Notes: generated by a model from the sequence alone, not told the origin. A stretch of 7,667 nt of DNA from Rhodocyclaceae bacterium (GCA_025361105.1 JANYAW010000339.1:1-7667), one strand, 5' to 3'; shown: positions 1 to 7,500, counted from the first letter of the stretch. Numbers and translations: made by a program.

Positions 1-21
1 AAGGATAAGCATCACCGTCAT
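1..21 (-). CDS. Start of an unidentified gene, cut by the left edge
   Basis: Only seven codons are present, reading M-T-V-M-L-I-L from an ATG at 21-19 on the minus strand. The start is believable because a GGAGG Shine-Dalgarno core lies 7 nt upstream (29-33), the best ribosome binding site in the window. The visible residues are hydrophobic, which would suit a membrane segment or the first beta strand of a cytoplasmic fold, but this is too little to name a family. It has the same orientation as the c-di-GMP gene, whose stop codon lies 167 nt upstream of this start, so it could belong to the same transcript or have its own promoter. Identity unknown. Confidence 0.5.
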
Positions 22-28
22 GCGAACA

Positions 29-33
29 CCTCC
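29..33 (-). promoter_or_regulatory. Strong ribosome binding site (GGAGG)
   Basis: Read on the minus strand this is GGAGG followed by 7 nt and an ATG at position 21. The perfect anti-Shine-Dalgarno match at ideal spacing is the main reason to call a gene start at the left edge. I found no convincing -35/-10 pair or intrinsic terminator hairpin between 34 and 188. Confidence 0.6.
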
Positions 34-188
34 GCATCAGCGATCCAATACGGAAGCATTTCGCTCAAACACTTTACTAATTCGCTGATTTCATGCCGTT
101 ATTCGTGGGGAAACCTCAGTGCTAGTCCCGAATAAATCACAGCATGCAAAGAAGCTTCCTACAAAAGGCCGGTGATACGAATGTTTGC

Positions 189-3100
189 CTAATATCCCAG
201 TTGGGCAGACAACCAGAACGTCACCGTTTGCGAATCGGCAGGCTTGGCAAACAGATAACCTTGCAAGGTGTGGCAGTCCATATCAGCGAGCATTTTTGCT
301 TGACCCACGGTTTCAACGCCCTCTGCGACCACGTTCAAGCCAAGGCTTTGCGACATCGCCAAAATCGCCTTCACCAATGCGCGGTCACTATGATCAACTT
401 CAAGCTCACGGACAAAAGTTTGGTCGATTTTCAAGGTATCCATGGGGAATCGTTTGAGGTAACTCAAGCTTGAATATCCCGTGCCGAAATCATCAATGGC
501 AATGTGAATTCCCATCGCCTTGATTTTCCAGATCAGTGCCAGTGCTCTGTCGGGATCGCTCATCAAAGCGGTTTCGGTAATTTCCAGTTCGAGCTTCTCT
601 CCCGGCACTTCATATTGCTGGAGCAAGCCTGCAAGATTTGCGATGAAGGAGGCGTGTATCAATTGCAGTGGCGAAACATTAACGGCGATGCGGAGATGCG
701 CGAGTGGCGTACCCGCCCAAAGTCGCAGTTGCTTGCATACCTGCTCAAGGATGACATTCCCCAAAGGGACGATGAGTCCTGTTTCCTCTGCCACAGGAAT
801 GAATCGCTCGGGAGTTTGCATAGGCGATTCCGGTGGAAACCAGCGAACCAGGGCTTCGACAGCTACCGCTCGATGAGTGCTTGCATCGACGATAGGTTGA
901 TAGTGAACCTGGAATTGACCCGCGGTGATTCCATGACGAAGATCGCTTTCCAATTTCAAGCGAACCAAAGCAGCATCGTCGTCTATTTTCGAGAAAAAAT
1001 GATAGCAACTGCGACCCTCACGCTTGGAGCGGTACATGGTGGCATCTGCATGCTTCATCAGTGTCTCGGGATCAATGCCATCAGCGGGGAAAAGTGAAAT
1101 TCCCATGCTTAGGGTGACGTTGATTGTGGTTCCGGAGAGAATGCAGGGAGTCGCTACTTCGCGGATAATTTTCTCGGCAACTTCCCGAGCGTGTTGTACT
1201 CCGGCGAGATCAGCAAGTAGTACCACAAATTCGTCTCCGCCCAAGCGGCTGACCGTGTCGCTGGCCCGCAATGCACCCGTAAGCCGGTTTGCGATCACTT
1301 TCAATAGCTCGTCACCCAATGCATGACCGAGCGAGTCATTGACATGTTTGAAATGATCCAGATCAATAAATACTACGGCGAATTGCTCGTGTTGGCGCAA
1401 TCCAAGCTGACAGCTCTGGGTCAGCCGATCCAGCAGCAGGATACGATTGGGCAGACCGGTCAAACTATCGTGGTAAGCCAAATAAGTCATACGCTCGCCA
1501 ATCGCGCGAGCTTCTGTTACGTCCTGAAACACCATCACGCAGCCGAGCATTTCTCCATTGGCACTGAGTATCGGTGCGACAGAATCCTGCACGCCATACT
1601 CTTGGCCCTGACGATCACGCAACACAGTGCTCATCGGTAGCGCAAATTTTTTCTGATGCAGCAGGCATTGCGCGACAGGGTCGATGGGCAGGTCGTCATT
1701 GTCGTCGTCAAATAGCCTCACCACGTCGGCGAATGACTGTCCAGTCGCTTCCGCGCTCGACCATCCCAAAATCGCCTCAGCGACTGAATTCAGGAAGGTA
1801 ATGCGACCCGCCTCGTCAGTGGTGACCACCCCATCGCCTATCGATCTTAGTGTCACCTGAATCAGCTCCTGCTCGGCCAAAAGTTGGGCCCCAAGACGTT
1901 TTTCAGCAGTGACATCTCGAATCACACACAGCGCCTGCTTTGGATTGTGATCAGCGTCCAGTTCCCAAATCGCTGAGACTTTCGCATCCAGCCGCTCGCC
2001 GGACTTGGTCAAAAACTGATAGTCAAGATTATCGATCTGGCGATCGTGCATGAAGTGTGGAAACATTGCTCCGGTTGAGTAGCGTGCCGATTCCAGTGTC
2101 AAAAAACTATTTGCCTTACAACCCAAAATTTCATGCGCCTCATAGCCCAAGCGCCTGAGCAAGGCTTGATTGACATTAGTGATACGACCTTCAAGGTTTA
2201 CAGAACACATCATCGCCGGTGTCTCCTGGTACAAATTGCGAGTGTTTGCTTCTCGGCGCGCAGCTTCTTCACGTTGTTCTTTTTCACGCTCAAATGCTGC
2301 CGCCAGCAACAAAGGCGCGATCAGCACCAAAAACAGCGGAAAGTAGAACAGTGCTTCGGCAAAACGTCCGCTTAGATTGGATGGCGGTGGAAACGCCCCT
2401 ATCGCGATCAAGGTTCCGATCGCCAGTGAACACAACAAATTGGCGACGGCAACGGCACTGAAACCACCGATTACGGCCACGGCCATCAATGTGCCACATA
2501 GGTAAATGAAAGGAAACGGTAAAGTTTGTGGTGCCAAAATTGAAACACCGACGGCAATTGCAATTGCGGTCGCAACGTCTGCACGCCTGCAAACATCTAG
2601 AGTTTCAGGCAGGCCGCGCACGATGACAATGAACCCTAAAGGTAACACCGAAACGGCGCCAATCGTGCTGCCTTCAAACCACGAAAACCATACTTTGTCG
2701 AATGAAGCCAAACCGTAAGCGTACAGCACCGTCGCACCTACAAGCGCACCGAACAGGGATGGAATCATTCCGCCCCAGAACAAAGCACGCAGCACTTGTC
2801 TTACGCTAGTGACAACCTCGCGTAGCGCATCACTTTTTTGTAAAAAATATGCCGCAAGCGTCATCTCCAACAAATTGCCTGGAGTGAACGCCAAGCTCAG
2901 CCAGGTGAATTCGCGCATGACAAGATTGGCAACAACATTGGCTGCTGTGATCGCCACCATCACGCTCCACCAGTGAGCTCTCGGCACTGTCAGGAGGAAA
3001 CAAACGCCGTAGGCATTCGCGTACCACAGGGTGGCAATATTGCCCGGCTGATGCGAAATCAATAGGGATATTTGTGCGAGCGCAAAATATCCGGCGCCTG

Positions 3101-3254
3101 CCCAGAATAAGGTTGCCAGTCGCACCTGTCCAACTCCGTCTGAAGGCAACTGATCATTCAACTCACTTGTTGGCGCGTGACGCTCAGGAGAGGGGCGTAT
3201 CAATCGTTGTCCCTTTTTCTTTTGGTTGGAAGCTAAATAAGCGAATACCTGCAC
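189..3254 (-). CDS. Membrane-bound MASE1-PAS-PAS-GGDEF-EAL cyclic-di-GMP protein
   Basis: A 1021-residue predicted bifunctional c-di-GMP synthase and phosphodiesterase of the inner membrane. Residues about 45-322 are a multi-helix hydrophobic region with MASE1-type sensor character, followed by a charged linker (321-336). Two PAS domains follow at about 337-455 and 460-585, each ending in a PAC-like strand (IRDVT, FQDVT). The GGDEF domain (about 590-755) has an intact active site, GGDEF at 672-676, and an RxxD inhibitory site (R663 to D666) at the canonical 5-residue spacing. The EAL domain (about 765-1012) keeps E800-A-L, N859, E891, the DDFGTGYSSL loop from D921, K942 and E978, so phosphodiesterase activity is also expected. 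Which activity dominates cannot be read from sequence. The GTG start is 3 nt after the threonine ammonia-lyase stop, in the same frame, with no good Shine-Dalgarno, so translational coupling is likely. A slightly later start near residue 44 (GTG) would still keep the membrane domain. Confidence 0.93.
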   Translation of the reverse strand: MQVFAYLASNQKKKGQRLIRPSPERHAPTSELNDQLPSDGVGQVRLATLFWAGAGYFALAQISLLISHQPGNIATLWYANAYGVCFLLTVPRAHWWSVMVAITAANVVANLVMREFTWLSLAFTPGNLLEMTLAAYFLQKSDALREVVTSVRQVLRALFWGGMIPSLFGALVGATVLYAYGLASFDKVWFSWFEGSTIGAVSVLPLGFIVIVRGLPETLDVCRRADVATAIAIAVGVSILAPQTLPFPFIYLCGTLMAVAVIGGFSAVAVANLLCSLAIGTLIAIGAFPPPSNLSGRFAEALFYFPLFLVLIAPLLLAAAFEREKEQREEAARREANTRNLYQETPAMMCSVNLEGRITNVNQALLRRLGYEAHEILGCKANSFLTLESARYSTGAMFPHFMHDRQIDNLDYQFLTKSGERLDAKVSAIWELDADHNPKQALCVIRDVTAEKRLGAQLLAEQELIQVTLRSIGDGVVTTDEAGRITFLNSVAEAILGWSSAEATGQSFADVVRLFDDDNDDLPIDPVAQCLLHQKKFALPMSTVLRDRQGQEYGVQDSVAPILSANGEMLGCVMVFQDVTEARAIGERMTYLAYHDSLTGLPNRILLLDRLTQSCQLGLRQHEQFAVVFIDLDHFKHVNDSLGHALGDELLKVIANRLTGALRASDTVSRLGGDEFVVLLADLAGVQHAREVAEKIIREVATPCILSGTTINVTLSMGISLFPADGIDPETLMKHADATMYRSKREGRSCYHFFSKIDDDAALVRLKLESDLRHGITAGQFQVHYQPIVDASTHRAVAVEALVRWFPPESPMQTPERFIPVAEETGLIVPLGNVILEQVCKQLRLWAGTPLAHLRIAVNVSPLQLIHASFIANLAGLLQQYEVPGEKLELEITETALMSDPDRALALIWKIKAMGIHIAIDDFGTGYSSLSYLKRFPMDTLKIDQTFVRELEVDHSDRALVKAILAMSQSLGLNVVAEGVETVGQAKMLADMDCHTLQGYLFAKPADSQTVTFWLSAQLGY

Positions 3255-3257
3255 ACA

Positions 3258-4469
3258 TCAAGCGACTCGTTGCACCAAATACCCCTGCTCACGTGCCACC
3301 GTAAGGATTTGTGCGATGTGTTCGTCGCCGCGCGTTTGTATCACCACTTCAATTTGCACCCGCTCTACCGACAGTGAAGTGAAGGCACGCTGGTGATGCA
3401 CTTCGTCGATATTCGCGCCGAGTTTGCCCAGCATGTTGGCGACATCGGCCAGGGCACCCGGCGTGTCGCGGACGTTGAAATGCAGGCGGGTCAGGCGGCC
3501 GGATTTGACCATGCCTCGCTGGATGATTTCGGCCAGCACCAGTGGTTCGATATTGCCCCCGCACAGCACCAAGCCTAGCTTGCGACCTTTGAATCTTTCC
3601 TTGTTGCTCAGCAATGCAGCCAGGCTCGCGGCGCCGGCACCTTCGACCACGGTTTTTTCGATTTCCAGCAACATCAAAATTGCTTGCTCGATTTCGTCTT
3701 CCGAGGCCAGTAATACATCGCTGACCAAATCGCGGATTACCGGCAGCGTCAATGCGCCGGGAGTCTTGACAGCAATACCGTCGGCTATCGTCGCCAGGGC
3801 GATGGCGTGATGCTCGCCGTGCTTGGCATTCCATGCCGCAGGAAAGCGCTCGCTTTGCACGCCGACGATTTCTACGTCCGGTCGTATCGCTTTGGCTGCA
3901 ATCGCGATGCCGGAAATCAAGCCGCCACCGCCTATGGCGATCAGCAGCGTGTCTATGGTTGGTTGCTGCGCCAGCATTTCCAGCGCGACCGTGCCCTGCC
4001 CGGCAATGATGGCTAGGTCGTCAAACGGATGCACCATGGTCAGGCTGCGCTCCGCGGCCAGCGCCACACCATGGGCGCGCGCATCGTCGAAGGTGTCGCC
4101 ATGCAACACGACTTCGGCACCGAATCCTCGCGTGCGTTCGACTTTTACCGGCGTGGCAAATCGTGGCATCACAATGGTGGCGGGTATCCCCATGCGCTGG
4201 GCGTGATAGGCCACGCCCTGGGCATGATTGCCGGCCGAAACCGCCAACACGCCACGTCGTCGCTCGTCGGCATTCAGCTGCATCATTTTATTGAGCGCAC
4301 CGCGTTCCTTGAACGAGGCGGTGAACTGATGATTTTCGAATTTGAGAAAGACTTCGCAACCAGCGATTTCGGACAGGGTGCGCGACGGCAGGCAAGCGGT
4401 CGCAACCAGCTGCCCTTCGACACGTTTTGCGGCGGCGCGGATGTCATCTATGGTGATCGGATGTGGCAT
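3258..4469 (-). CDS. ilvA: Threonine ammonia-lyase (threonine dehydratase) with one C-terminal ACT domain
   Basis: A PLP enzyme of 403 residues, predicted to deaminate L-threonine to 2-oxobutanoate and ammonia (serine to pyruvate as a side reaction), the entry step to isoleucine or to threonine catabolism, in the cytoplasm. The catalytic domain (about 5-320) shows the PLP lysine K54 in the SFKERGA motif, the substrate loop SAGNHAQG (78-85), the phosphate-binding tetraglycine 180-183 and the LCGGN motif (302-306). Residues about 326-401 form a single ACT-like regulatory domain, beginning with LHFNVRDTPGALADVA. This length and architecture match the shorter single-ACT form, not the roughly 510-residue biosynthetic IlvA of E. 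coli, so tdcB-like naming is equally defensible. The ATG at 4469 fits the family N-terminus; a weak GGA lies 9 nt upstream. It is divergent from prfC and is followed after 3 nt by the c-di-GMP gene. The effector (isoleucine, valine or another ligand) cannot be inferred. Confidence 0.93.
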   Translation of the reverse strand: MPHPITIDDIRAAAKRVEGQLVATACLPSRTLSEIAGCEVFLKFENHQFTASFKERGALNKMMQLNADERRRGVLAVSAGNHAQGVAYHAQRMGIPATIVMPRFATPVKVERTRGFGAEVVLHGDTFDDARAHGVALAAERSLTMVHPFDDLAIIAGQGTVALEMLAQQPTIDTLLIAIGGGGLISGIAIAAKAIRPDVEIVGVQSERFPAAWNAKHGEHHAIALATIADGIAVKTPGALTLPVIRDLVSDVLLASEDEIEQAILMLLEIEKTVVEGAGAASLAALLSNKERFKGRKLGLVLCGGNIEPLVLAEIIQRGMVKSGRLTRLHFNVRDTPGALADVANMLGKLGANIDEVHHQRAFTSLSVERVQIEVVIQTRGDEHIAQILTVAREQGYLVQRVA

Positions 4470-4508
4470 GTTTTGGTGTCCATTCCGGTATCAATTTTGG
4501 TCTGCGCC

Positions 4509-4514
4509 ATTGTA
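4509..4514 (-). promoter_or_regulatory. Candidate -10 box for the threonine ammonia-lyase gene
   Basis: On the minus strand this reads TACAAT, one mismatch from the sigma-70 consensus, and would place the transcript start about 30 nt upstream of the ATG. No good -35 hexamer is present at 16-18 bp, so the call is weak. A TTGACG at 4559-4554 on this strand is much too far away to pair with it. Confidence 0.25.
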
Positions 4515-4521
4515 GCGCTCG

Positions 4522-4527
4522 TATAAT
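4522..4527 (+). promoter_or_regulatory. Candidate -10 box (TATAAT) for prfC
   Basis: A perfect sigma-70 -10 hexamer lies 51 nt upstream of the prfC GTG, implying a leader of roughly 45 nt. The matching -35 is poor: the nearest candidate is TTGGTC at 4497-4502 with a long 19-bp spacer, and no extended TGn element is present. It lies only 7 bp from the candidate opposite-strand -10 for the threonine ammonia-lyase gene, so the two promoters would compete if both are real. Confidence 0.4.
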
Positions 4528-4578
4528 TGCGCGTTGCTCCATAGCTGCGTATGCGTCAAACCATAGCGCCAAAATATC

Positions 4579-6165
4579 GTGTCTCCGCTAGCAAAAGAAA
4601 TCGCCAAAGAACTGGTAAAACGTCGCACATTTGCGATTATTTCCCACCCGGATGCCGGCAAAACCACGCTGACCGAAAAGCTGCTGTGGTTCGGCGGCGC
4701 GATACAAATCGCCGGTGAAGTCCGCGCCCGCAAGGCCTCGCGGCATGCCACTTCGGACTGGATGGAACTGGAAAAGCAACGCGGCATTTCGGTGACCAGT
4801 TCGGTGATGCAATTCCCCTATCGCGAGAGCATGATCAATCTGCTCGATACGCCGGGGCACGAGGATTTTTCCGAGGATACCTATCGCACCCTGACCGCCG
4901 TGGATTCGGCAGTGATGGTGATTGATTCGGTGAATGGTGTTGAAGCGCAGACCATCAAGTTGCTCTCGGTCTGCCGCTTGCGCGCGACGCCGATTCTGAC
5001 TTTCATCAACAAACTCGACCGCGAGGGACGACCGCCGATAGAGTTGCTCGACGAAATCGAAGACGTGCTCAAGATGCAGTGTGCGCCAATGACCTGGCCG
5101 ATAGGCATGGGGAAACGCTTTCGCGGCGTGTATCACCTCTATAACGATTCAATTTCGTTTTTCGATGCGCAGGCCGATAAGGGAACCGCCGAGATCATCG
5201 TGGGTCTGAACAACCCGCGATTGGATGAGCTGATCGGTAGCGAAGCCGAAGAACTGCGCATGGAAGTTGAATTGGTGCGCGGCGCGTCGCACACGTTTGA
5301 TGCGGCGGCGTATTTATCGGGCAAACAAACGCCAGTATTTTTCGGCTCAGCATCGAATAATTTTGGCGTGCAAAGTTTGCTCGACGCGGTGGTCGACATG
5401 GCACCTGGCCCGCAATCACGGGCGACAGAAGCGCGCACGGTTATGCCCGAAGAAGAAAAATTCTCCGGCTTCGTATTCAAAATCCAGGCCAACATGGATC
5501 CGAAACATCGCGACCGCATCGCCTTCGTGCGCGTGTGTTCGGGCAAGTTCGAGCGTGGCATCAAGCTCAAACAATTGTCCACCGGCAAAACACTTGCAGT
5601 GAACAACGCCATCACTTTCATGGCGCAAGATCGCAACACTACCGACTTCGCTTTTCCGGGCGACATCATCGGCATTCCGAATCATGGCACGGTCTTGCTC
5701 GGCGATGCTTTTTCTGAGGGCGAGATGCTCAAATTCACGGGCATCCCCTGCTTCGCGCCGGAACATTTTCGGCGTGCGCAGATTCGCAATCCGATGAAAA
5801 TGAAACAACTCCAAAAAGGTTTGCAACAGCTTGCCGAAGAAGGTGCGACGCAACTTTTTCGACCGATACACAGCAACGATTTAATCCTCGGCGCAGTCGG
5901 TACTTTGCAGTTTGATGTGGTCTCGCATCGGCTGGAATTTGAATACGGTGTTGATTGCGTGTTCGAGCCTTACAACGTGGCGACCGCCCGCTGGTTGCGT
6001 GGCGACGATTTGGCGATTCGCGCATTGGCCGACAAGTCCGGCGTCAATGTAGCGCTCGACGGCGCAGGTGATTATGTGTATCTCGCGCCAAATCGGGTTA
6101 ATCTCAACATGACCCAGGAACGCCACCCCGAAGTGACGTTTTTGGAAACCAGAGAAATTCACTGA
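4579..6165 (+). CDS. prfC: Peptide chain release factor 3 (RF3)
   Basis: A translational GTPase that removes RF1 or RF2 from the ribosome after peptide release. The 528 residues match the family (529 in E. coli) end to end. GTPase motifs: G1 SHPDAGKT (22-29), the switch I region QRGISVTSSV (67-76), G3 DTPGHED (90-96), G4 NKLD (144-147). Family-typical segments follow: TWPIGMGKRFRGVYHLY, KIQANMDPKHRDR, KFTGIPCFAPEHFRR and FRPIHSNDLI-GAVG-LQFDVV, ending in a TREIH tail. The start is GTG at 4579: an in-frame TAG at 4564-4566 with no start codon after it leaves this as the most upstream possibility, and MSPLAKEIAKELVKRRTFAI aligns with the known N-terminus. There is no convincing Shine-Dalgarno upstream, which together with GTG suggests modest initiation. 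It is divergent from the threonine ammonia-lyase gene and followed at 44 nt by the phaC-like gene. Confidence 0.97.
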   Translation: MSPLAKEIAKELVKRRTFAIISHPDAGKTTLTEKLLWFGGAIQIAGEVRARKASRHATSDWMELEKQRGISVTSSVMQFPYRESMINLLDTPGHEDFSEDTYRTLTAVDSAVMVIDSVNGVEAQTIKLLSVCRLRATPILTFINKLDREGRPPIELLDEIEDVLKMQCAPMTWPIGMGKRFRGVYHLYNDSISFFDAQADKGTAEIIVGLNNPRLDELIGSEAEELRMEVELVRGASHTFDAAAYLSGKQTPVFFGSASNNFGVQSLLDAVVDMAPGPQSRATEARTVMPEEEKFSGFVFKIQANMDPKHRDRIAFVRVCSGKFERGIKLKQLSTGKTLAVNNAITFMAQDRNTTDFAFPGDIIGIPNHGTVLLGDAFSEGEMLKFTGIPCFAPEHFRRAQIRNPMKMKQLQKGLQQLAEEGATQLFRPIHSNDLILGAVGTLQFDVVSHRLEFEYGVDCVFEPYNVATARWLRGDDLAIRALADKSGVNVALDGAGDYVYLAPNRVNLNMTQERHPEVTFLETREIH

Positions 6166-6198
6166 CACTCACGCAAGTTCACGCAAAGTCACTGAAAA
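6159..6198 (+). repeat. Four tandem 10-bp units across the prfC stop and the phaC-like leader
   Basis: The stretch divides into four consecutive decamers: TCACTGACAC, TCACGCAAGT, TCACGCAAAG and TCACTGAAAA. All begin TCAC; the two middle ones share eight leading bases and the two outer ones share TCACTGA. The first unit contains the prfC TGA stop (6163-6165), and the last runs directly into the AAGGA ribosome binding site of the next gene. The period is close to one DNA helical turn. It may be a small decayed repeat, a protein-binding array or chance; I see no hairpin-forming capacity. Confidence 0.5.
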
Positions 6199-6201
6199 GG
6201 A
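6198..6201 (+). promoter_or_regulatory. Ribosome binding site (AGGA) of the phaC-like gene
   Basis: AGGA within AAAAGGAAAT lies 8 nt upstream of the ATG at 6210. It fixes the start codon of the PhaC-like protein and is better than any site seen before prfC, moaA or the c-di-GMP gene. Confidence 0.6.
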
Positions 6202-6209
6202 AATATCTC

Positions 6210-7469
6210 ATGACCAGCATAATTTCGCGCGCACTTGATCGTGGTCTGGAGCTTAACGAACGCCTCGCACTCGCGGTTGGAAACGGCTTCGACTGGCTGT
6301 TCCGGCGCGACGAATTGGTCAAATCGGGTCGCACCGATTATGAGATTATTTACGTTGGCGATTTGATGTCAGTGCGTTATTACGGCCCGCCCGAAGAAAA
6401 AGAAATCCAGCTTGCTAACGGCGAGATGATGCGTGTGGTGCGCAAACAGCATGCTGTGCCGCTGGTGTTGGTACCGCCACTGGGAGTGACAACCGAAACT
6501 TTTGATTTGATGCCCAATCGCAGTTTGGCGCGTTTCATGGCGGCCAGCGGATTCAAAACTTATTTGATTGATTGGGGCAAACCGCAGAAGCGCCATTCGC
6601 ATCTTGGCCTCAAGGATTATGCCGATGTGATGATGGGTCAAGCGCTGGAAAAAGTTCGCAAGCATAGTGGCGTTACACAAGTCTCGCTAATGGGATGGTG
6701 CATGGGAGGATTGCTTTCCCTGATGCATGCCGGATTGAAGAAAAACTCCAACATTCGCAACATTGCCATCGTCGCCAGCCCGATTGATTTGCGTAGTGGT
6801 GGCATGGTTGCGGGGGTCGCGCAAGCGCTCAACACACCGGCCAAGTTGATTCGCAAATTCACCGATTTTCGTTTGCACTCGGTCGCTCCGGAAAAAATGC
6901 ACGCACCGGCATGGATGACCACTTTGGCCTTCAAACTCACCGACCCTGTGGGGAGCGTCACCACTTATTGGGATTTGGTCACCCGTTTATGGGATAGAGA
7001 GTTTGTCGAATCACACAGCACGACATCGGATTATTTGAACAACATGCTGGTCTACCCGGCAGGTGTGGTGCAGGACATGCTGGTCAGTGTGGCGGTCGAT
7101 AACAAGTTATCGACTGGTGAAATTCCAGTCGGTGAAAGAGTTTCGAAATTCAAAAATATCAGTGCCTCGTTGCTGGCCTTCGCCGGCGAGAAAGACGTGC
7201 TGGTTTCTGTGTCGATGGCTCGCCGCATCATGGATTTAGTGAACATGGAAGACAAGCATTTTGAAGTCGCTCCCGGTGGGCATATGGGCGTGATACTAGG
7301 CAGCTCTGCGCAACGCGTGGTGTGGGCCAAGACGGCGGCTTGGTTGGTGTCGCGCTCGAAATTGACAGTAGCTGCAAAGGCAAAATCGCCGACCAAAACT
7401 ATTGTCAAGGTGAAAGCCAAGGCAACTAGCAAGACAGCGACAAAGTCGCGTCAATCAAGCAACACTTGA
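6210..7469 (+). CDS. PhaC-like (class III type) polyhydroxyalkanoate synthase or related alpha/beta hydrolase
   Basis: A protein of 419 residues with the PHA synthase variant of the alpha/beta-hydrolase fold. The nucleophile elbow is GWCMGG with Cys164 in place of the usual Ser; the acid is Asp329 (AGEKDV) and the base His358 (GGHMG). The 29-residue Asp-His spacing equals that of class III PhaC. The segment from LVPPLGV (87-93) through RSLARFMAASGF to YLIDWG (118-123) is also typical of PhaC, which polymerises (R)-3-hydroxyacyl-CoA at granule surfaces. True class III enzymes are about 355 residues and need a PhaE partner, which is not visible here. The extra length is a C-terminal tail (about 382-419) rich in Lys, Ala, Thr and Ser, with no Asp or Glu anywhere after Glu352. 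The start is supported by AGGA 8 nt upstream. It lies between prfC and moaA on the same strand. It could instead be a PhaC-related acyltransferase or hydrolase that makes no polymer; the symbol is left blank for that reason. Confidence 0.82.
   Translation: MTSIISRALDRGLELNERLALAVGNGFDWLFRRDELVKSGRTDYEIIYVGDLMSVRYYGPPEEKEIQLANGEMMRVVRKQHAVPLVLVPPLGVTTETFDLMPNRSLARFMAASGFKTYLIDWGKPQKRHSHLGLKDYADVMMGQALEKVRKHSGVTQVSLMGWCMGGLLSLMHAGLKKNSNIRNIAIVASPIDLRSGGMVAGVAQALNTPAKLIRKFTDFRLHSVAPEKMHAPAWMTTLAFKLTDPVGSVTTYWDLVTRLWDREFVESHSTTSDYLNNMLVYPAGVVQDMLVSVAVDNKLSTGEIPVGERVSKFKNISASLLAFAGEKDVLVSVSMARRIMDLVNMEDKHFEVAPGGHMGVILGSSAQRVVWAKTAAWLVSRSKLTVAAKAKSPTKTIVKVKAKATSKTATKSRQSSNT
7350..7466 (+). other. 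Basic Lys/Ala/Thr-rich C-terminal tail of the PhaC-like protein
   Basis: Within the preceding gene, roughly residues 381-419 form a low-complexity extension after the last helix of the hydrolase fold. I count nine lysines and two arginines between residues 382 and 414 and no acidic residue. The pattern of K-A-K, V-K-V-K-A-K and S-K-T-A-T-K resembles histone H1-like tails and the tails of nucleoid-associated phasins such as PhaF, which bind DNA. DNA binding here is inference from composition only. Confidence 0.6.
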
Positions 7470-7500
7470 CAGCGTGTTACCAGCACCAACTGACCAAACC

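Noticed and set aside
142..157. Short palindromes GCATGC and GAAGCTTC downstream of the c-di-GMP gene, considered as a terminator
   Set aside because: The stems are only 6-8 bp perfect palindromes without loops and have no U-tract in the correct direction.
504..1097. A 197-codon plus-strand ORF opposite the EAL/GGDEF coding region
   Set aside because: The opposite strand encodes fully conserved EAL and GGDEF motifs here, so this is a shadow frame.
3424..3834. ORFs on both strands inside the threonine ammonia-lyase gene
   Set aside because: Their translations are low-complexity, Arg/Ser/Ala-rich shadows of a gene whose own frame has all family motifs.
4554..4559. TTGACG on the minus strand as a -35 box for the threonine ammonia-lyase gene
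   Set aside because: No acceptable -10 hexamer lies 16-18 bp downstream; the nearest candidates, TTATAC and TACAAT, are 27 or more bp away.
4551..4718. A 55-codon ORF beginning ATG upstream of prfC and overlapping it in another frame
   Set aside because: It is mostly the prfC coding sequence read in the wrong frame, has no ribosome binding site and shows no recognisable protein features. An upstream-ORF role in prfC control is conceivable but unsupported.
5139..5675. A 178-codon minus-strand ORF within prfC
   Set aside because: It is antisense to conserved RF3 sequence, rich in Ser, with no domain pattern and no ribosome binding site.
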